The notes below the pieces were generated by a model. It was not told where the DNA came from and searched no databases. It was given only the letters and a program-made list of their open reading frames with translations. DNA of 64,000 bases from Nigrospora sphaerica (Eukaryota > Ascomycota > Sordariomycetes > Amphisphaeriales > Apiosporaceae). The stretch is from assembly GCA_018287875.1 (NCBI GenBank), contig JAGVVL010000015.1, forward strand, positions 2,728,001-2,792,000. The letters are read 5' to 3'. The translations under genes and the position numbers were made by a program. How positions within the stretch are numbered: the stretch's first letter is position 1; every line of letters begins with the position of its first letter. Below are positions 50,858-60,943 of the stretch, one piece after another.

Positions 50858-53800
50858 TCAAACGCAACGCACTTCCTTGAACGTGCTGGCCCGGACCTGC
50901 ACCAAGCTCGCTAGTTCCAGCAAGAATGACTGGTAGATAATGACGTTGGTGATGATGTGCGAGACGGACGCAGTCTTGGCGGCCGGCTCGGCCCCGCGGG
51001 GGGCCGTGGTGGCCGTGGACTCCTCCTGCCCTTGCTCGGCCTCCTGTTCTGCTGCATTGGTGCCGGACTCGACCACGGCTTCACTGGTACCGTCGGTGGC
51101 CGCCTCGGTGGCGCTCTCAGTGGTGCCCTCGGCGGCTGCCTCCGGAGCTCCTTCGTCCGCAGCGGCAGTATCCGCCTCGGTGTTAGTGGCCGCTGGCGTG
51201 TCTTGGCTGGCCGTACCGGTCTGTGTCTCGCTATCCGCGCCGTCGTGGGGTTTCCTATCGAGCTCCAACGGAATGGAAGTCACCACCTCATGCGCGGGCG
51301 GGCCGACCTGGCGCGCGAGAATGCTCTGATCTACAGCAGCAAATGCGGCCATCTGGCTAGCGACGGGGCTTGCTTTTCTGCTCGTCGGATCGTGCATTCC
51401 AGGTGACAAGGACGTCGCTCCACTGCGAGCAGGGCCTTCATAATTGAATGGGAATTCCTTGGGCGTCATGGGCAGGGGCTTCGAAGTAGGCGTAGAGGAC
51501 CCGGGGCCCGAGGTGCTATTCGCGCGGTAGCCCTCCTTGCGGCCACGGGGACTGCCCGTACGGCTCGGTGTGCTGCTCAGCTCGGACAGGAGCCGTTGGG
51601 CGAACCCTTCAAGCCCGCCGGCTCGCACCGGCGATGTGGAGCGCATGTCTTCCGAGTCTGCTCTTTCGGGCGCTGGCGTCGTGCTTTTAGAGCTGGTCCT
51701 CGCCGGCCACGGAGTGGGCTGATTGGGCACAATCGTGTCGGCCGTCTGGAATGCCTCACGGCGTTGCTGTACCAGATCCTCGAAGCGCGGGATGGAGCCA
51801 CGGTATGAGGTGACTTCGTTGGCCAGTGTCTCCAGGATGGTCAGAAACCGGGGCAGCGAGGATGCTTCCCAGACAGGCCGGCGGAGACACTGAGACATGG
51901 CCTTTAGCCTTTCCATCTCTGGGTAGTTGGGCGATTCTGGATCCAGCGAAGGAATTTCGGCGGCTTCGTCTTCCCTGTCGTAGACGTACCCATTCGGGTG
52001 ACGAAGGAACCAGCCCTCGATGCCGACGTACCCACACACAGCGAGATCGATGATAGTCTCAGTCAAACATAGGTTCGTCTCGACCGGGTTCATAAAGAAC
52101 GACTCCAAAGTGTCGAACAACGAGTTGAGCAGGCGGTCGTCTGGACTGATGGTGTGATGCGGCACGTCCCGTGGGGCGCCGGGCAGACTGTCTGGAATCT
52201 CGGGCAGTTTGTGGTTGTGGGGGTTGATCTTGGGGGCCACCAACTTCAAAGAGCAGGGGTGGCCTTCGAGCCTGGCCATGGTGTCCTTCAAGACGTTGTC
52301 ATAAAGATCGTCGAAGTTCTCCTGGCCACCGACCGACTCGGCCAAGGTGGTCAAGAACTCAACCTCTTGCTCGTGAGCTCCCCGCGTTCGGTGGCTAGAC
52401 TCGCCGAAAACGCCCTCGGTGTGCAGCAAGGTAACGATGGCGTAGCGATGATGCCGTTTAAGGATCGCCGCCAGGAGCTGCAGGGTTACGCATACTGTTT
52501 GCCGGTTCTGTGATTTCAGGCAGGAGTGGATAAGATCCACGAGGTTGAAAAGGAGTGGCGTGTAGGACGACTCGGCCTTGGCGGCCATCATGGTGGCCAG
52601 GTCCATCGACTTGCGCTTGCGCGCGGCGCTGACCGAGGGCTCGGTGATGGATGCTGCGGAGGCGTTCGCGTCTGGCAGTGCTAGGAGGTAATGGAGAATG
52701 AGGTTAATCATGTCCGGGTGATCGAGAGCCTCGAGGATCCGTCGGAGGTAGGTCAAGACAGCAACCGAAGACCCGCCGTCGACGTCTGAGGATTCGAGCA
52801 GGGACGGATACAGCAGCTGCTGCAGGAAGATGACACGGAAGTGCTCGAGAAGCGTCGACTTGACATCGACGGAACGGCAGTGGTTGAGGACATCCTGCCA
52901 GAAGAGGAGGTGGGACAGAAATGTGTCCAGCTGTTGCTGGAAGTCGGGGGAGCACGAGCTGACGATTTCGAAGGTGGACGTAGGGTGTTGGTAGTCGGAG
53001 AACGCGAGGACCGGGGGGAGATTCTGCGGCGGGTGATCGATGACGAGCTTTCGGCTCAGCTGGCTGTACAAGGCGCCCAGGCCGGTGGCCATGAGGGTGG
53101 ACAAGTCGCTCTCGACGATCCACTGCTCCAGCTCGACGGAGCTGGAGGCCGACTCGATAATGTAGAGCAGGCCGGTGCGAGCAAAGTCACCTACCTTGCC
53201 GTCGCTGTGGATGTAGTCCATCAACAGGTAGAAGAGGGGGAAGTCCTGCTTCTGCGTCCGGCCGGCGAAGCGATCTCTCTCGTCCTTGAATTTCTCCTCG
53301 CCGGCGCCCCCATGGTTGTGGCGGGCGCGGAACCAGGCGGAGAGGATGCTGGGGTCGAGACGGATCTTGGTTGTGATGTTGAAGGCAAGCTCGACGACGC
53401 GGACCTCGGTGTCGGAAGCAAGTCGGAGGCTGTTGGCGCCCGTTATCCGGACCAGAAGGTTGGTCAGACTGGCCGAGAAGGCGTCGTTCTCGACAAAGGC
53501 CTCCTCCTCGCTCTCAATGAGAGTAGCGAAGAAGAGGACGGCCTCCTTGACGATCCATTCGTTGTAGGACGAGGTGGCTATTTTGGCAATGGGCACGTAT
53601 ATCTGCTTGGTGGCGCAGAAGGAAATGCAGGGGTGAGGCAGGGGGCGGCGGGACTCTTCGGCGAGGATGTTGGTCAACTCCTGCAGGCGGATCTCGAGGT
53701 TCTCGGCGGCGTCGATGTCTTCAGCGAGGTTGGAGGTATTCCGCCATATCGACTGCGCGGACGAGGTCAGCAGCGTCGCGGGCGGGCAGCGGCGGGCGAG

Positions 53801-54000
53801 GGTCGTCTCCTTACCAGAAGCTGGCCGTATTCCTTCTCGAAGCGCTGTCGACGCTTCACAGGGTCTTTGGCAGCGTCCCTGCTGCTCCCTCCGCCCAGCG
53901 GCGTGTTTGCCAAGATGCGCGACCACTGCGGAAGTCACGGTCAGTTCCCACGCGGGCATGGCAAGTCGGGCGGGCGCCTGCGGTCGCTTACAAAGTCCAT
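50858..54000 (-). CDS. FHIP family protein (FTS-Hook-interacting, RAI16-like)
   Basis: The product is 1004 aa. Exons on the minus strand are 54000-53992, 53925-53815 and 53752-50858 (3015 nt). Exon 1 codes only for MDF; splicing gives MDFWSRILANTPLGG, the family N-terminus. The conserved FHIP core follows (residues ~35-640), with blocks such as SYNEWIVKEAVLFF, HGGAGEEKF and DFPLFYLLMDYIHSDG. The C-terminal third is Ser/Pro-rich and then Glu/Ala/Thr-rich, before a short hydrophobic end (IITNVIIYQSFLLEL). In Aspergillus, FhipA joins Hook and FTS to link early endosomes to dynein, so a role in endosome transport along hyphae is expected. The tiny first exon is easy to miss in automatic gene calling. 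Confidence 0.92.
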
Positions 54001-55181
54001 GGGGTCTCTGGCGGCATCTCTCGCGATGCGTTCGTGGTCAGAGGAGTTGGGGTTCAGGCGAAGACGAGCTTGATCGGCGACAGTTGTAGGGGCAGCCGCA
54101 TTGGAGGCGCCACTGCTCCCCTCGCTCCCCCCCGATCAGGTGTCCAGGCGCTGCCCCTGTCATGCAGAAGCGCTAGTTAGGCGCATAGGAGGCGCGACCC
54201 TGGATGTGCCGCTGTTGGTTTGGAAATTATGCACAGACGGAGGGGGGGGAACACAAAGTTTGGCGCACGAGCTTTCGGTAACCCAGCTTCTTGGGGGCAA
54301 AAGGAGGGAAAGAAGACGCGTATTGTTACATGAACAACCGTAGCCCGCGGGCCTGTGTGCGCCAATTTCTCCTTTTCGCGTCTTCCGTAGAAGTTTGGGT
54401 CCCGGGTCCCAATGTCCCTCATCCCATTCCATCAATCTCCGTAGCCAAAAAACGCCCATTACGGATTAATTCCACATGGGGCTTATTGTCTATCCGGATG
54501 GACGGCTTGTTCTTGACGTAGTCCCGCTTACGCTCGTTGCACAAAAACGGCCAAAGAGCGCCTTCCCGCTCCCGACCCGGAAACTTAAGTACCTACTCCT
54601 CAGCACTTTATCTCGGGAAGTACCTATTTTCAGAGGTACATACCTAAGTGGTACCTACTTCTTCTGCTGCAAAGGTAAACTGCATCGCATGCGAACTCAG
54701 GTACGCGAATGCAGGTACCCCGAAGATCCCTCAGATATTCCCGTCGCCGGTCGCCCACGACCCCTCTCATCATACAAACTATCCAGTACAGCCGGGCAGC
54801 CTGCAGATCAGTATATTGGCACAGCAGGGTTTATATTCACCTGCCAGCGCCGTCACCCTCTGTCAGGCTACGCACTCGGGGACGACTTCCCATTAGCCTC
54901 TATCCAGGAACCCCCTAGGACACATTTGCTGTAGCGGGTTGGCGCCCCCTTTAAACCTAGCTCGTCCTTTCAACTCCTCACACACACTCTGCAGTCGGGC
55001 AGTGAAACCAACATTCAAAACATTGGCTCTGCTGTCTTCAAATAATACATGCGTCATAATCTGGGTATCCTAACTGGGTTCGATTCGCGGGTCGCTTGGG
55101 GCGTCTGCCCCATTTCTTTTCGCCTGTCCGCCTGCATCCGACCGGACCATATTCCAACCATTAATCTCTGCCACGAGCGAC
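54001..55181. other. Upstream region of FHIP and 3' flank of the membrane protein gene
   Basis: No gene is supported. The stretch 54580-54720 is notable for five copies of GTACCTA/AGGTAC-type words within 140 bases. A GGTTCGATTCGCGGG segment at 55077-55091 looks like a tRNA T-arm, but no other tRNA parts surround it. Confidence 0.5.
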
Positions 55182-56261
55182 TCAGTGGCCGGGCATTTCG
55201 GCCCGCGTGTCCGGGCCGGCGTCCATCTCATACCGAACGGGCCCGGGGGGCATCTCGGCCATGGGAGGCGGCCCAGGGGACGGTGATGTGTGGATAGTCG
55301 ATCCGTCACCACCCATCGTCTTCATATTGTTGTTATCCCAGTACCCGTAGTGCTCGTTTTGACCCATCCTCGTCGTCGGGGTGGCAGCGTTCACGTGCAC
55401 AGGGTCTTGTGGCGGCGCCGCAACTTCGGACTCGGTCTGTGCCTCCTTGGCTCTCTTCCTCCGCCGCCAGAAGAGGCCGAACGCTATGGCGGCAATGAGT
55501 AGCACGCCCAGAGCTACTCCGACACCAATGCCGACACTGGCTCCGGTGGATAAGCCGCCCGGCTCAGACGACGAATCCGAGCTAGCAGTGCTGTTGTTTG
55601 TTTCGGCGGGCTGATCTCCGGTCCCTGTCTACATACAGCATCAGCGAGTTCCACGGGAGACGACGTTCCCGTTGCCTACAGCCACACTTCGGCGAAGTAG
55701 AGAAACAAAGACTACCGACCAAGAGCCCGTACCTTTGTCTGATATACTATGGCGACGGCGAACAGGTGCTCGGAGGACTGTTGCCTAACGGTCTGCTGTC
55801 GGACCGTGTTTTTGGCCATATCCGTCACCATGACCACCCGGGATGCGCTCGAGCCCCATTGCGAAGAGCACTGGAAGAATTCGGCGTGGGGTGCTGTCAG
55901 AGGCGCGTTTATACAAGAGAAATCATGGGCCCTAGGCATCGTGAGTCGAGGAAGCGATGGTGAAGCCGAGCCAGGCCACCTACTTGGGACAGCATGTCAC
56001 AGGTCCGTTTTCCACGCCCGTGTTGGTACAAGCAGCCGTGTATTGCGGCGGGCACTCGGTGCCCTGGTACATGCCAGTCGGGTCGCCGACGGTCGGGAGG
56101 CAAATGGCCGTCTGTGAAGGGCCCCCCAATACTGTCCTCGCATCGCGGCCGGGCCCGTCGTAGCTCCACACCCAGAGGTCCGATTTTCCCAGGCATCCAG
56201 CCTGTCCCAAGAAGTTGGGAGGCAGGGTTGGGGCGGCCGTGGTCGTGGCAGGAGACGACAT
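55182..56261 (-). CDS. Single-pass membrane protein with Cys-rich ectodomain
   Basis: The product is 307 aa. Exons on the minus strand are 56261-55984, 55931-55733 and 55628-55182 (924 nt). The start MSSPATTTAAPTLPP has no hydrophobic leader. About 110 residues with eight Cys follow (CLGKSD, ICLP, TECPP, ACTN, TCCPK, SCIN, FQCS). Then comes a Ser/Thr-rich stalk (160-187), a Gly/Val/Ala-rich membrane segment (about 190-213) stopped by WRRRKRAK, and a Pro-rich cytosolic tail with Tyr residues. With an outside Cys-rich head and no signal peptide it may insert as a type III protein. This is the plan of many fungal wall-sensor-like or Mid2/SKG6-type proteins. The ligand and role are unknown. Confidence 0.82.
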
Positions 56262-56872
56262 GTTGAACTTGTTGGTCGTAGCCGGTGGTCCCCCGCAGAA
56301 GGAGTGTCGAAACAGAGAAGAGCAAAGCAAAAAGAAAATCAAGGCGGGAAGGAAACGAGGAACGGCCTAGAGAAGAGGGATGCAGTGGGAAGCAGAACGG
56401 GTTGCGCAGGAGCAGCAGGGCTGAGACGGAGACGCCCCGGCGGCAACTCGCCTGTATCACAGTAAACTACCACCAATAACGGCAAAGCGCATGTACTTTT
56501 TAGTAGACGGAGCAGGGATGGAGGCCGCATTCTGGGAGGCATCATCCCCAAAATTGCCTCTTCCGGCATGGAGTTGCAATATGGGGCCCGACTAGAGCCA
56601 ATACAGCGCACCACGCCTGCCCGTGAGAAACCCCGGCGGTCGGCAAACAGCGAAGGCAGTACAGACAGCGGACGACCTATTTTGCCGGGAGACCCAGAGA
56701 AGGGTGGAAGCCAAGACACGAAGGATGGCTTGGAGGGTCAAAAATAGCACCACAAGGCGACGGGAAGGGACTGACCCGCACATCAAATCTAACTCTTCCA
56801 CGACAGCCACGCACACACTGCCCATCGCCCCCATCCAAAGTACCAGGCGTCTCTTTTAACCAATGAGCCGGC

Positions 56873-56963
56873 TGGGACACAACACAGCCATGGGACACAA
56901 CACAGCCATAGGACACAACACAGCCATAGGACACAACACAGCCATGGGACACAGCATAGCCAC
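56873..56963 (+). repeat. 18-bp minisatellite, about five copies
   Basis: The unit GGGACACAACACAGCCAT repeats in tandem from 56873, with A/G changes at the junctions and a diverged last copy (ACACAGCATAGCCAC). The 18-nt period keeps frame, but no convincing gene includes it. It sits about 80 bp downstream of the tRNA-Gly 3' end. Confidence 0.9.
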
Positions 56964-57023
56964 CGGGGGGCAAGCAAAGCAAAACCAAAAAAAACCCATT
57001 GGGAGAAAGAGAGGAAAGACGAA

Positions 57024-57043
57024 AGAGCAAAAAAGAAATTTTA
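57024..57043 (-). terminator. Pol III terminator of tRNA-Gly
   Basis: Immediately after the tRNA 3' end the minus strand reads TAAAATTTCTTTTTTG, giving a six-T run suitable for RNA polymerase III termination. Confidence 0.8.
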
Positions 57044-57114
57044 TGCATCAGCCGCGAATCGAACGCGGGGCCCATCGATGGCAACGATGGATTTTACCAC
57101 TAAACCACTGATGC
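57044..57114 (-). tRNA. tRNA-Gly (GCC)
   Basis: The 71-nt minus-strand sequence folds as a full cloverleaf. The acceptor stem GCATCAG pairs with CTGATGC, followed by discriminator A. The D arm has GTTTAGTGGTAAAAT. The anticodon stem CATCG/CGATG encloses TTGCCAT, with anticodon GCC at its centre. The T arm is CCGCG-TTCGATT-CGCGG. The internal A and B boxes are intact and there is no intron. It decodes GGC and GGT glycine codons. Confidence 0.96.
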
Positions 57115-57418
57115 TTGTTGTTGGGGTTTGTCTTAATTTCTTACATATAGTTATCGCGTGCCAGCCCGGGCCCCCTCTCTGCCCAGCCCGTTCCGAGGCT
57201 AGGCGTTACAGCTACGCGACAGGCCGAGCTATATCGCTGTCGCCGGCTCAGGGGTGGCCTGCTTTACGAAGTATCGGACAGGCCTTCGCTTTAATTACGC
57301 TAGCAAAATTCTGTACCAAAGGTGGTGGTTAGTTAGACGCACGATGTCTCTGTTCCCGGCCAGACCACGTTCCTCCGAGACGCGCTCGAGCCAATACGTA
57401 CCGAAACCTTCTTTCCGG
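57115..57418. other. Short gap between tRNA-Gly and the KDEL protein gene
   Basis: Upstream flank of the tRNA and leader of the next gene. No separate feature is seen. Confidence 0.5.
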
Positions 57419-58266
57419 ATGGCGCTTTTCCTGCTCCTCGTCGGCCTCTTGGCGCTGCGCGGGGCGGCCGAGGGCGCAGAGGAGCCGCAGAAGGTGGGCA
57501 CACATTACGGGGATGAGGGCATGCTGGGTCTCATGCGCGGCATCCTCCACGCGACCAACGAGGGCGACGACAGGCTCGCCACGGAACTCCGCGAGAAGCT
57601 CGACGCGCTCCGCCAGGCGCCCGTCGAGGACGTGGGCGCCAACCCGTGGGTCACCGAGTGCGAAACGAGCGCCGTCCTGGCCGCCGAGCTCTTCGCAATC
57701 TCCGATCCCGCCGGCGCCCCGGAGGGCATCAGCGGGGCCATGGGCTACCTCGACGAGTTCTGGAAGACGGACCAGGGCGAGGACCTGCCCTACCCGGGGG
57801 ACTTCGACCAGTTCATGCACGACGACGGCTTCAGGATCCTCCGGGTCGACTACAACCAGCTGCCGGCCGGGGTGAAGAAGTGGAGGGAGGAGCAGTTCGC
57901 GACTAACACCATGGAGCGCAAGTTCATCGCCGTCCTCGACGGCGTCGCCTACTTCCCCCCCGGCGTCATGACCTTTCTCCTCCCGCTCTTTGCGACGCGA
58001 GACGTCGTGGCAGGACAGGATGCGTGCCTAGGTGAGCCGCAGACCGGTCCGGCATTGAGGTCTGATCTTGCTAACGCGGCCACGAAGATTCGCTCGCCGA
58101 TTTGGTCCACTACCACCAGCCCAGGAAGGCGGCTGATCCCAACACGATATTCAGCTACCACTACAACGGGAGGATCCAGGTGGGGAACAGCATCAAGATC
58201 CAGACCACGGCCGAAAAGCGGTCCAGGCAGGCGGAAACGGTAAAGCCGAGAAAGGACGAGCTGTGA
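57419..58266 (+). CDS. Predicted ER-lumen protein ending in KDEL, family unknown
   Basis: The product is 263 aa. Exons are 57419-58031 and 58088-58266 (792 nt). The start MALFLLLVGLLALRGAAEG is a strong signal peptide. Splicing at CTAG|GTGAGC to the acceptor ending CGAAG gives a C-terminus PRKDEL followed by TGA, a textbook ER-retrieval signal. The mature protein is acidic, with helical segments, three Cys and the blocks EGISGAMGYLDEFWKTD, GDFDQFMHDDGFRIL and NTMERKFIAVLDGVAYFPPG. No Cys-x2-Cys thioredoxin site, J-domain or lectin motif is present. I do not recognise the family, so its role in the ER is open. An upstream in-frame ATG (57344) would add 25 residues and bury the signal peptide, so I prefer 57419. 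The Rossmann protein gene lies 330 bp downstream on the same strand. Confidence 0.8.
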
Positions 58267-58595
58267 ACAAACACGGCGGGGAGGGTGGTCTCTTGGACGG
58301 GTTCTAAAGCACCGAGGTCCACGCGAGCGCGACGACGTCTCGACAGATAGGGTGGCCGTAATACTATAAAGCAGCGGCTTGGTTGTGTCGGTGGCTCTTC
58401 CCGGGACCATCTCACGATCGTCCCCCAGCTAGAGAGGAGAATCCCGCGCGCGCCACAGAAGCGGAGCTAATGACGTGCTTGTCCCAAACGGGGCACAGTG
58501 TGGATTTTATCTTCCGGCCCTCCGAAGTGGGTGCTTCGCCCTTCCACGTCCCATCTTCTCCGACAGCCAGCTCAAAGACACACGGGCTCAACGTC

Positions 58596-59477
58596 ATGAT
58601 GCTGAAACCGGACCCGGAACACGTGGAACTGCTCATTTTGGGCGCGGGCTGGACGTCGACGTTCCTCATCCCGCAGCTGGAGCAGCAGAAGGTGTCGTAC
58701 GCGGCAACGACGACCGACGGCCGCGACGGGACCATCCCGTTCCGGTTCAACCCCGAGTCGGACGATGCCGGGCAGTTCCGGCGCCTTCCCGCGGCGCCCA
58801 CCGTGGTCATCACCTTCCCGCTGAAGGGCGTGGGCCAGTCGCGCCGGCTCGCCGAGCTCTACGGCCAGACGCACGCGGGCAGCCGGCCGCACTTCATCCA
58901 GCTGGGCGCCACGAGCATCTGGGCCGCCGCCGGGTGGCAGGACGAGAACTCGCCCTACGACGCGGACAACGTGCGCGCCGTGGCCGAGGACGAGCTCCGG
59001 GCCGAGGCCGGCGGCGCCGTGCTCAACCTGGCCGGCCTGTATGGCGGCGCGCGCCAGCCGCGCAACTGGGTCGACCGCGTCATCAAGTCCAAGGCGGAGC
59101 TCAAGGCCAAGGGCGCCCTGCACCTGATCCACGGCGAGGACGTCGCCCGCGCCATCATCGCCCTGCACCGCAACTTCACGCCGGGCAAGCGCTGGCTGCT
59201 GTGCGACCTGCACGTCTACGACTGGTGGGACCTGATCGAGGACTGGGCCAGCGACGCCGTGCACGAAGCGGCGGCCCGGCCCGGCCCGCCCGCTGATGCC
59301 GACGACGACGCCGAGACGGCCAAGCAGACGCAGTTCCTCCGCTGGGTGGCCGAGCTGATGGAGGAGGAAGGCGTTCGCGCCCTGCCCCGGGACTCGGCCT
59401 TGCTGGGTCGCGTCCTGGACGGCCGTGGCTTCTGGAAGGCCATGGGCATCATGCCCGTCCGCGGCCGTGTGAGATAG
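58596..59477 (+). CDS. NAD(P)-binding Rossmann-fold protein, atypical SDR/epimerase-like
   Basis: This is a single-exon gene of 293 aa starting at tandem ATGs (58596, 58599). The N-terminal strand and glycine motif LLILGAGWTS (Gly16, Gly18) bind a dinucleotide. VVITFPLKG, FIQLGATSIW, LNLAGLYGG and HGEDVARAII match atypical short-chain dehydrogenases of the YeeD/YeeZ type. The classical YxxxK pair is not evident, so it may act as a binding protein or use other residues. It has no targeting signal and is likely cytosolic. Third-position GC is very high. A TATA-like ACTATAAA lies at 58363-58370 in the gap to the KDEL gene. The substrate is unknown. Confidence 0.88.
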   Translation: MMLKPDPEHVELLILGAGWTSTFLIPQLEQQKVSYAATTTDGRDGTIPFRFNPESDDAGQFRRLPAAPTVVITFPLKGVGQSRRLAELYGQTHAGSRPHFIQLGATSIWAAAGWQDENSPYDADNVRAVAEDELRAEAGGAVLNLAGLYGGARQPRNWVDRVIKSKAELKAKGALHLIHGEDVARAIIALHRNFTPGKRWLLCDLHVYDWWDLIEDWASDAVHEAAARPGPPADADDDAETAKQTQFLRWVAELMEEEGVRALPRDSALLGRVLDGRGFWKAMGIMPVRGRVR

Positions 59478-59851
59478 CTGCGGCACGGCACGGGAACGTG
59501 CGGGGCGAGTTCCCATGTGTACGATACTATCCATACCGACCGTCTCTTCCTTCCCTACACAGTTGTACTAGTTGCTCTCCATCAAGGCCTGATCCTGCCC
59601 CGTGACGCTACAATCTGAACGTCCACACACACACACACACACCCACTCTCTCTCTCTCTCTCTCCTTCTCTCTCCGATTCTTCGACAAAACACTACCAGG
59701 GAGCATAAGATGCGAAGCACCGGAAGCCCTACTACTCAATTGTACTGATCCGCCGTAGTGCGACTGTCATCTTATAAAACTCGGCGATCTCAGCGCGGGC
59801 AATCCTTCATGATGTTGAACTGTATTCTGTGCCCCCTTATTGGCGAGCGAC
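59478..59851. other. Short gap with CA and CT microsatellites
   Basis: 3' flank of the Rossmann protein gene. It holds the dinucleotide repeats listed next and no gene. Confidence 0.6.
59623..59663 (+). repeat. (CA)n followed by (CT)n microsatellite
   Basis: CA repeats run from 59623 to 59642 and CT repeats from about 59645 to 59663. A compound dinucleotide repeat in non-coding DNA, 150-190 bases past the stop of the Rossmann protein gene. Confidence 0.9.
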
Positions 59852-60560
59852 CAGGAGATTGCCTTCATCTACGACCCCGGCGTGGAAGGTCCGGGCCTCG
59901 AGGTCGAGCATGCCTCTTACGGCCCATGGCCTACCGGCACTGCCGTTTCTAGCACGGGCAGGAGGTTTTCCAACTTTCCCGGAGGTTCGCTGCCCCGGTC
60001 CCCCCGAAGCTAGCTCTTCGTGTGCAAGCTGACGTAACGCCTCGTGGGCCTGGACCCGGCCCATAGCTACAACGGGTCCAACGACGTGTTCCCCGTGGGC
60101 GAGCTCACCTTGCGTACCGAAGAGGGTGTCTACCCTCCCTCGAGATGAACCACGCCCGGGGGCGCCATCCACTACACCATCAGCCCGCCGACGGTGGCCT
60201 ACCCGCGCCCACATTTTTGTGGGCGACCACGAGGCCAACGCCATCAACCTCTTCAGCCCCCAGAATGGCATGACGGTGCTGTGTGTACGGGACCCGCGCG
60301 TCAGCTGGATGGATACGAGTTGAGTTTGCCTTTTTGTTTTTTGTCTGCCCCCGTCCCGGGACGCGTGGCGGGCCGGGCCGCGAACCTTGGTGGACATCGC
60401 AGCTGACCTGATGCACGCCAGTCTCCATCGCTGCGGACGGCTACCCGTACTTCACCGTCGACCAGGTCGACCTCTCTCGCCCGTTGCGTACCCCGCGACG
60501 GAACGGCGCGTCCGAACTTTTCGCTCTGTTCGTAGTTGGACTAGCCTGTAGCGCGTCTCA
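59852..60560 (+). pseudogene. Decayed MRJP/Yellow-like secreted protein gene
   Basis: Pieces of one protein family appear in order but in different frames. Near 59852-59980 one reads EIAFIYDPG and PTGTAVSSTGRRFSNFPG. Near 60060-60180 comes SYNGSNDVFPVGELTLRTE and GGAIHYT; near 60200-60310 HIFVGDHEANAINLFSP and VRDPRVSWMDT; near 60425-60460 SIAADGYPYFTVDQVDL. These match the beta-propeller of fungal major-royal-jelly/Yellow-like proteins. In-frame stops (for example TGA at 60146-60148) and several frame changes break it, and the expected N-terminal half is absent. It is best read as a truncated, non-functional copy. An intron with an AG acceptor near 60420 still seems recognisable. Confidence 0.65.
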
Positions 60561-60943
60561 GGTGTCTGTCGCTTAATTTGAGCCCTTTGCGAACCACATG
60601 AGTGTTCACGTAACTATGTGGCTACTTTTTCTCATCTTACGAGGCAGGGGCGCGTACGGCATTGTTGAAATCTCAGTCACAACCCACACTTTGACAGCAG
60701 CAGAAGGCACGACGTGAAAGGTGGGGTACGTGGTACGTGTTTGTCACACCGAGCAAGCCGAACATGTGAACCGATAATATGATGTAGTATTAATCATTTG
60801 ACAGATTCTTATGTAAAAAGATTCCCATGTGGAAGATTCCTATGTGTGATCAAACCCAAAGCGCCTATGGCCACGGTGCCATTTATTCTTTCCCGGTCGT
60901 TAATCGTATCCTTGTGTGTTGGTGTTGGGGGAACCCGCGCGGC
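60561..60943. other. Short gap downstream of the decayed gene
   Basis: AT-richer than its surroundings, with direct repeats around 60800-60845 (GATTCTTATGT, GATTCCCATGT, GATTCCTATGT). No gene is seen. Confidence 0.55.

Larger units (their letters stand above)
56262..57043. other. Gap with minisatellite before tRNA-Gly
   Basis: This stretch contains the leader of the membrane protein gene, an 18-bp tandem repeat listed separately, and the run of T (minus strand) that ends the tRNA. No protein gene is supported. Confidence 0.55.

Noticed and set aside
55074..55091. T-arm-like GGTTCGATTC segment, possible second tRNA
   Set aside because: No matching acceptor, D or anticodon arms within 80 bases on either side.
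58572..59534. Minus-strand frame of 320 codons opposite the Rossmann protein
   Set aside because: Antisense shadow; the plus strand has a clear dinucleotide-binding motif.
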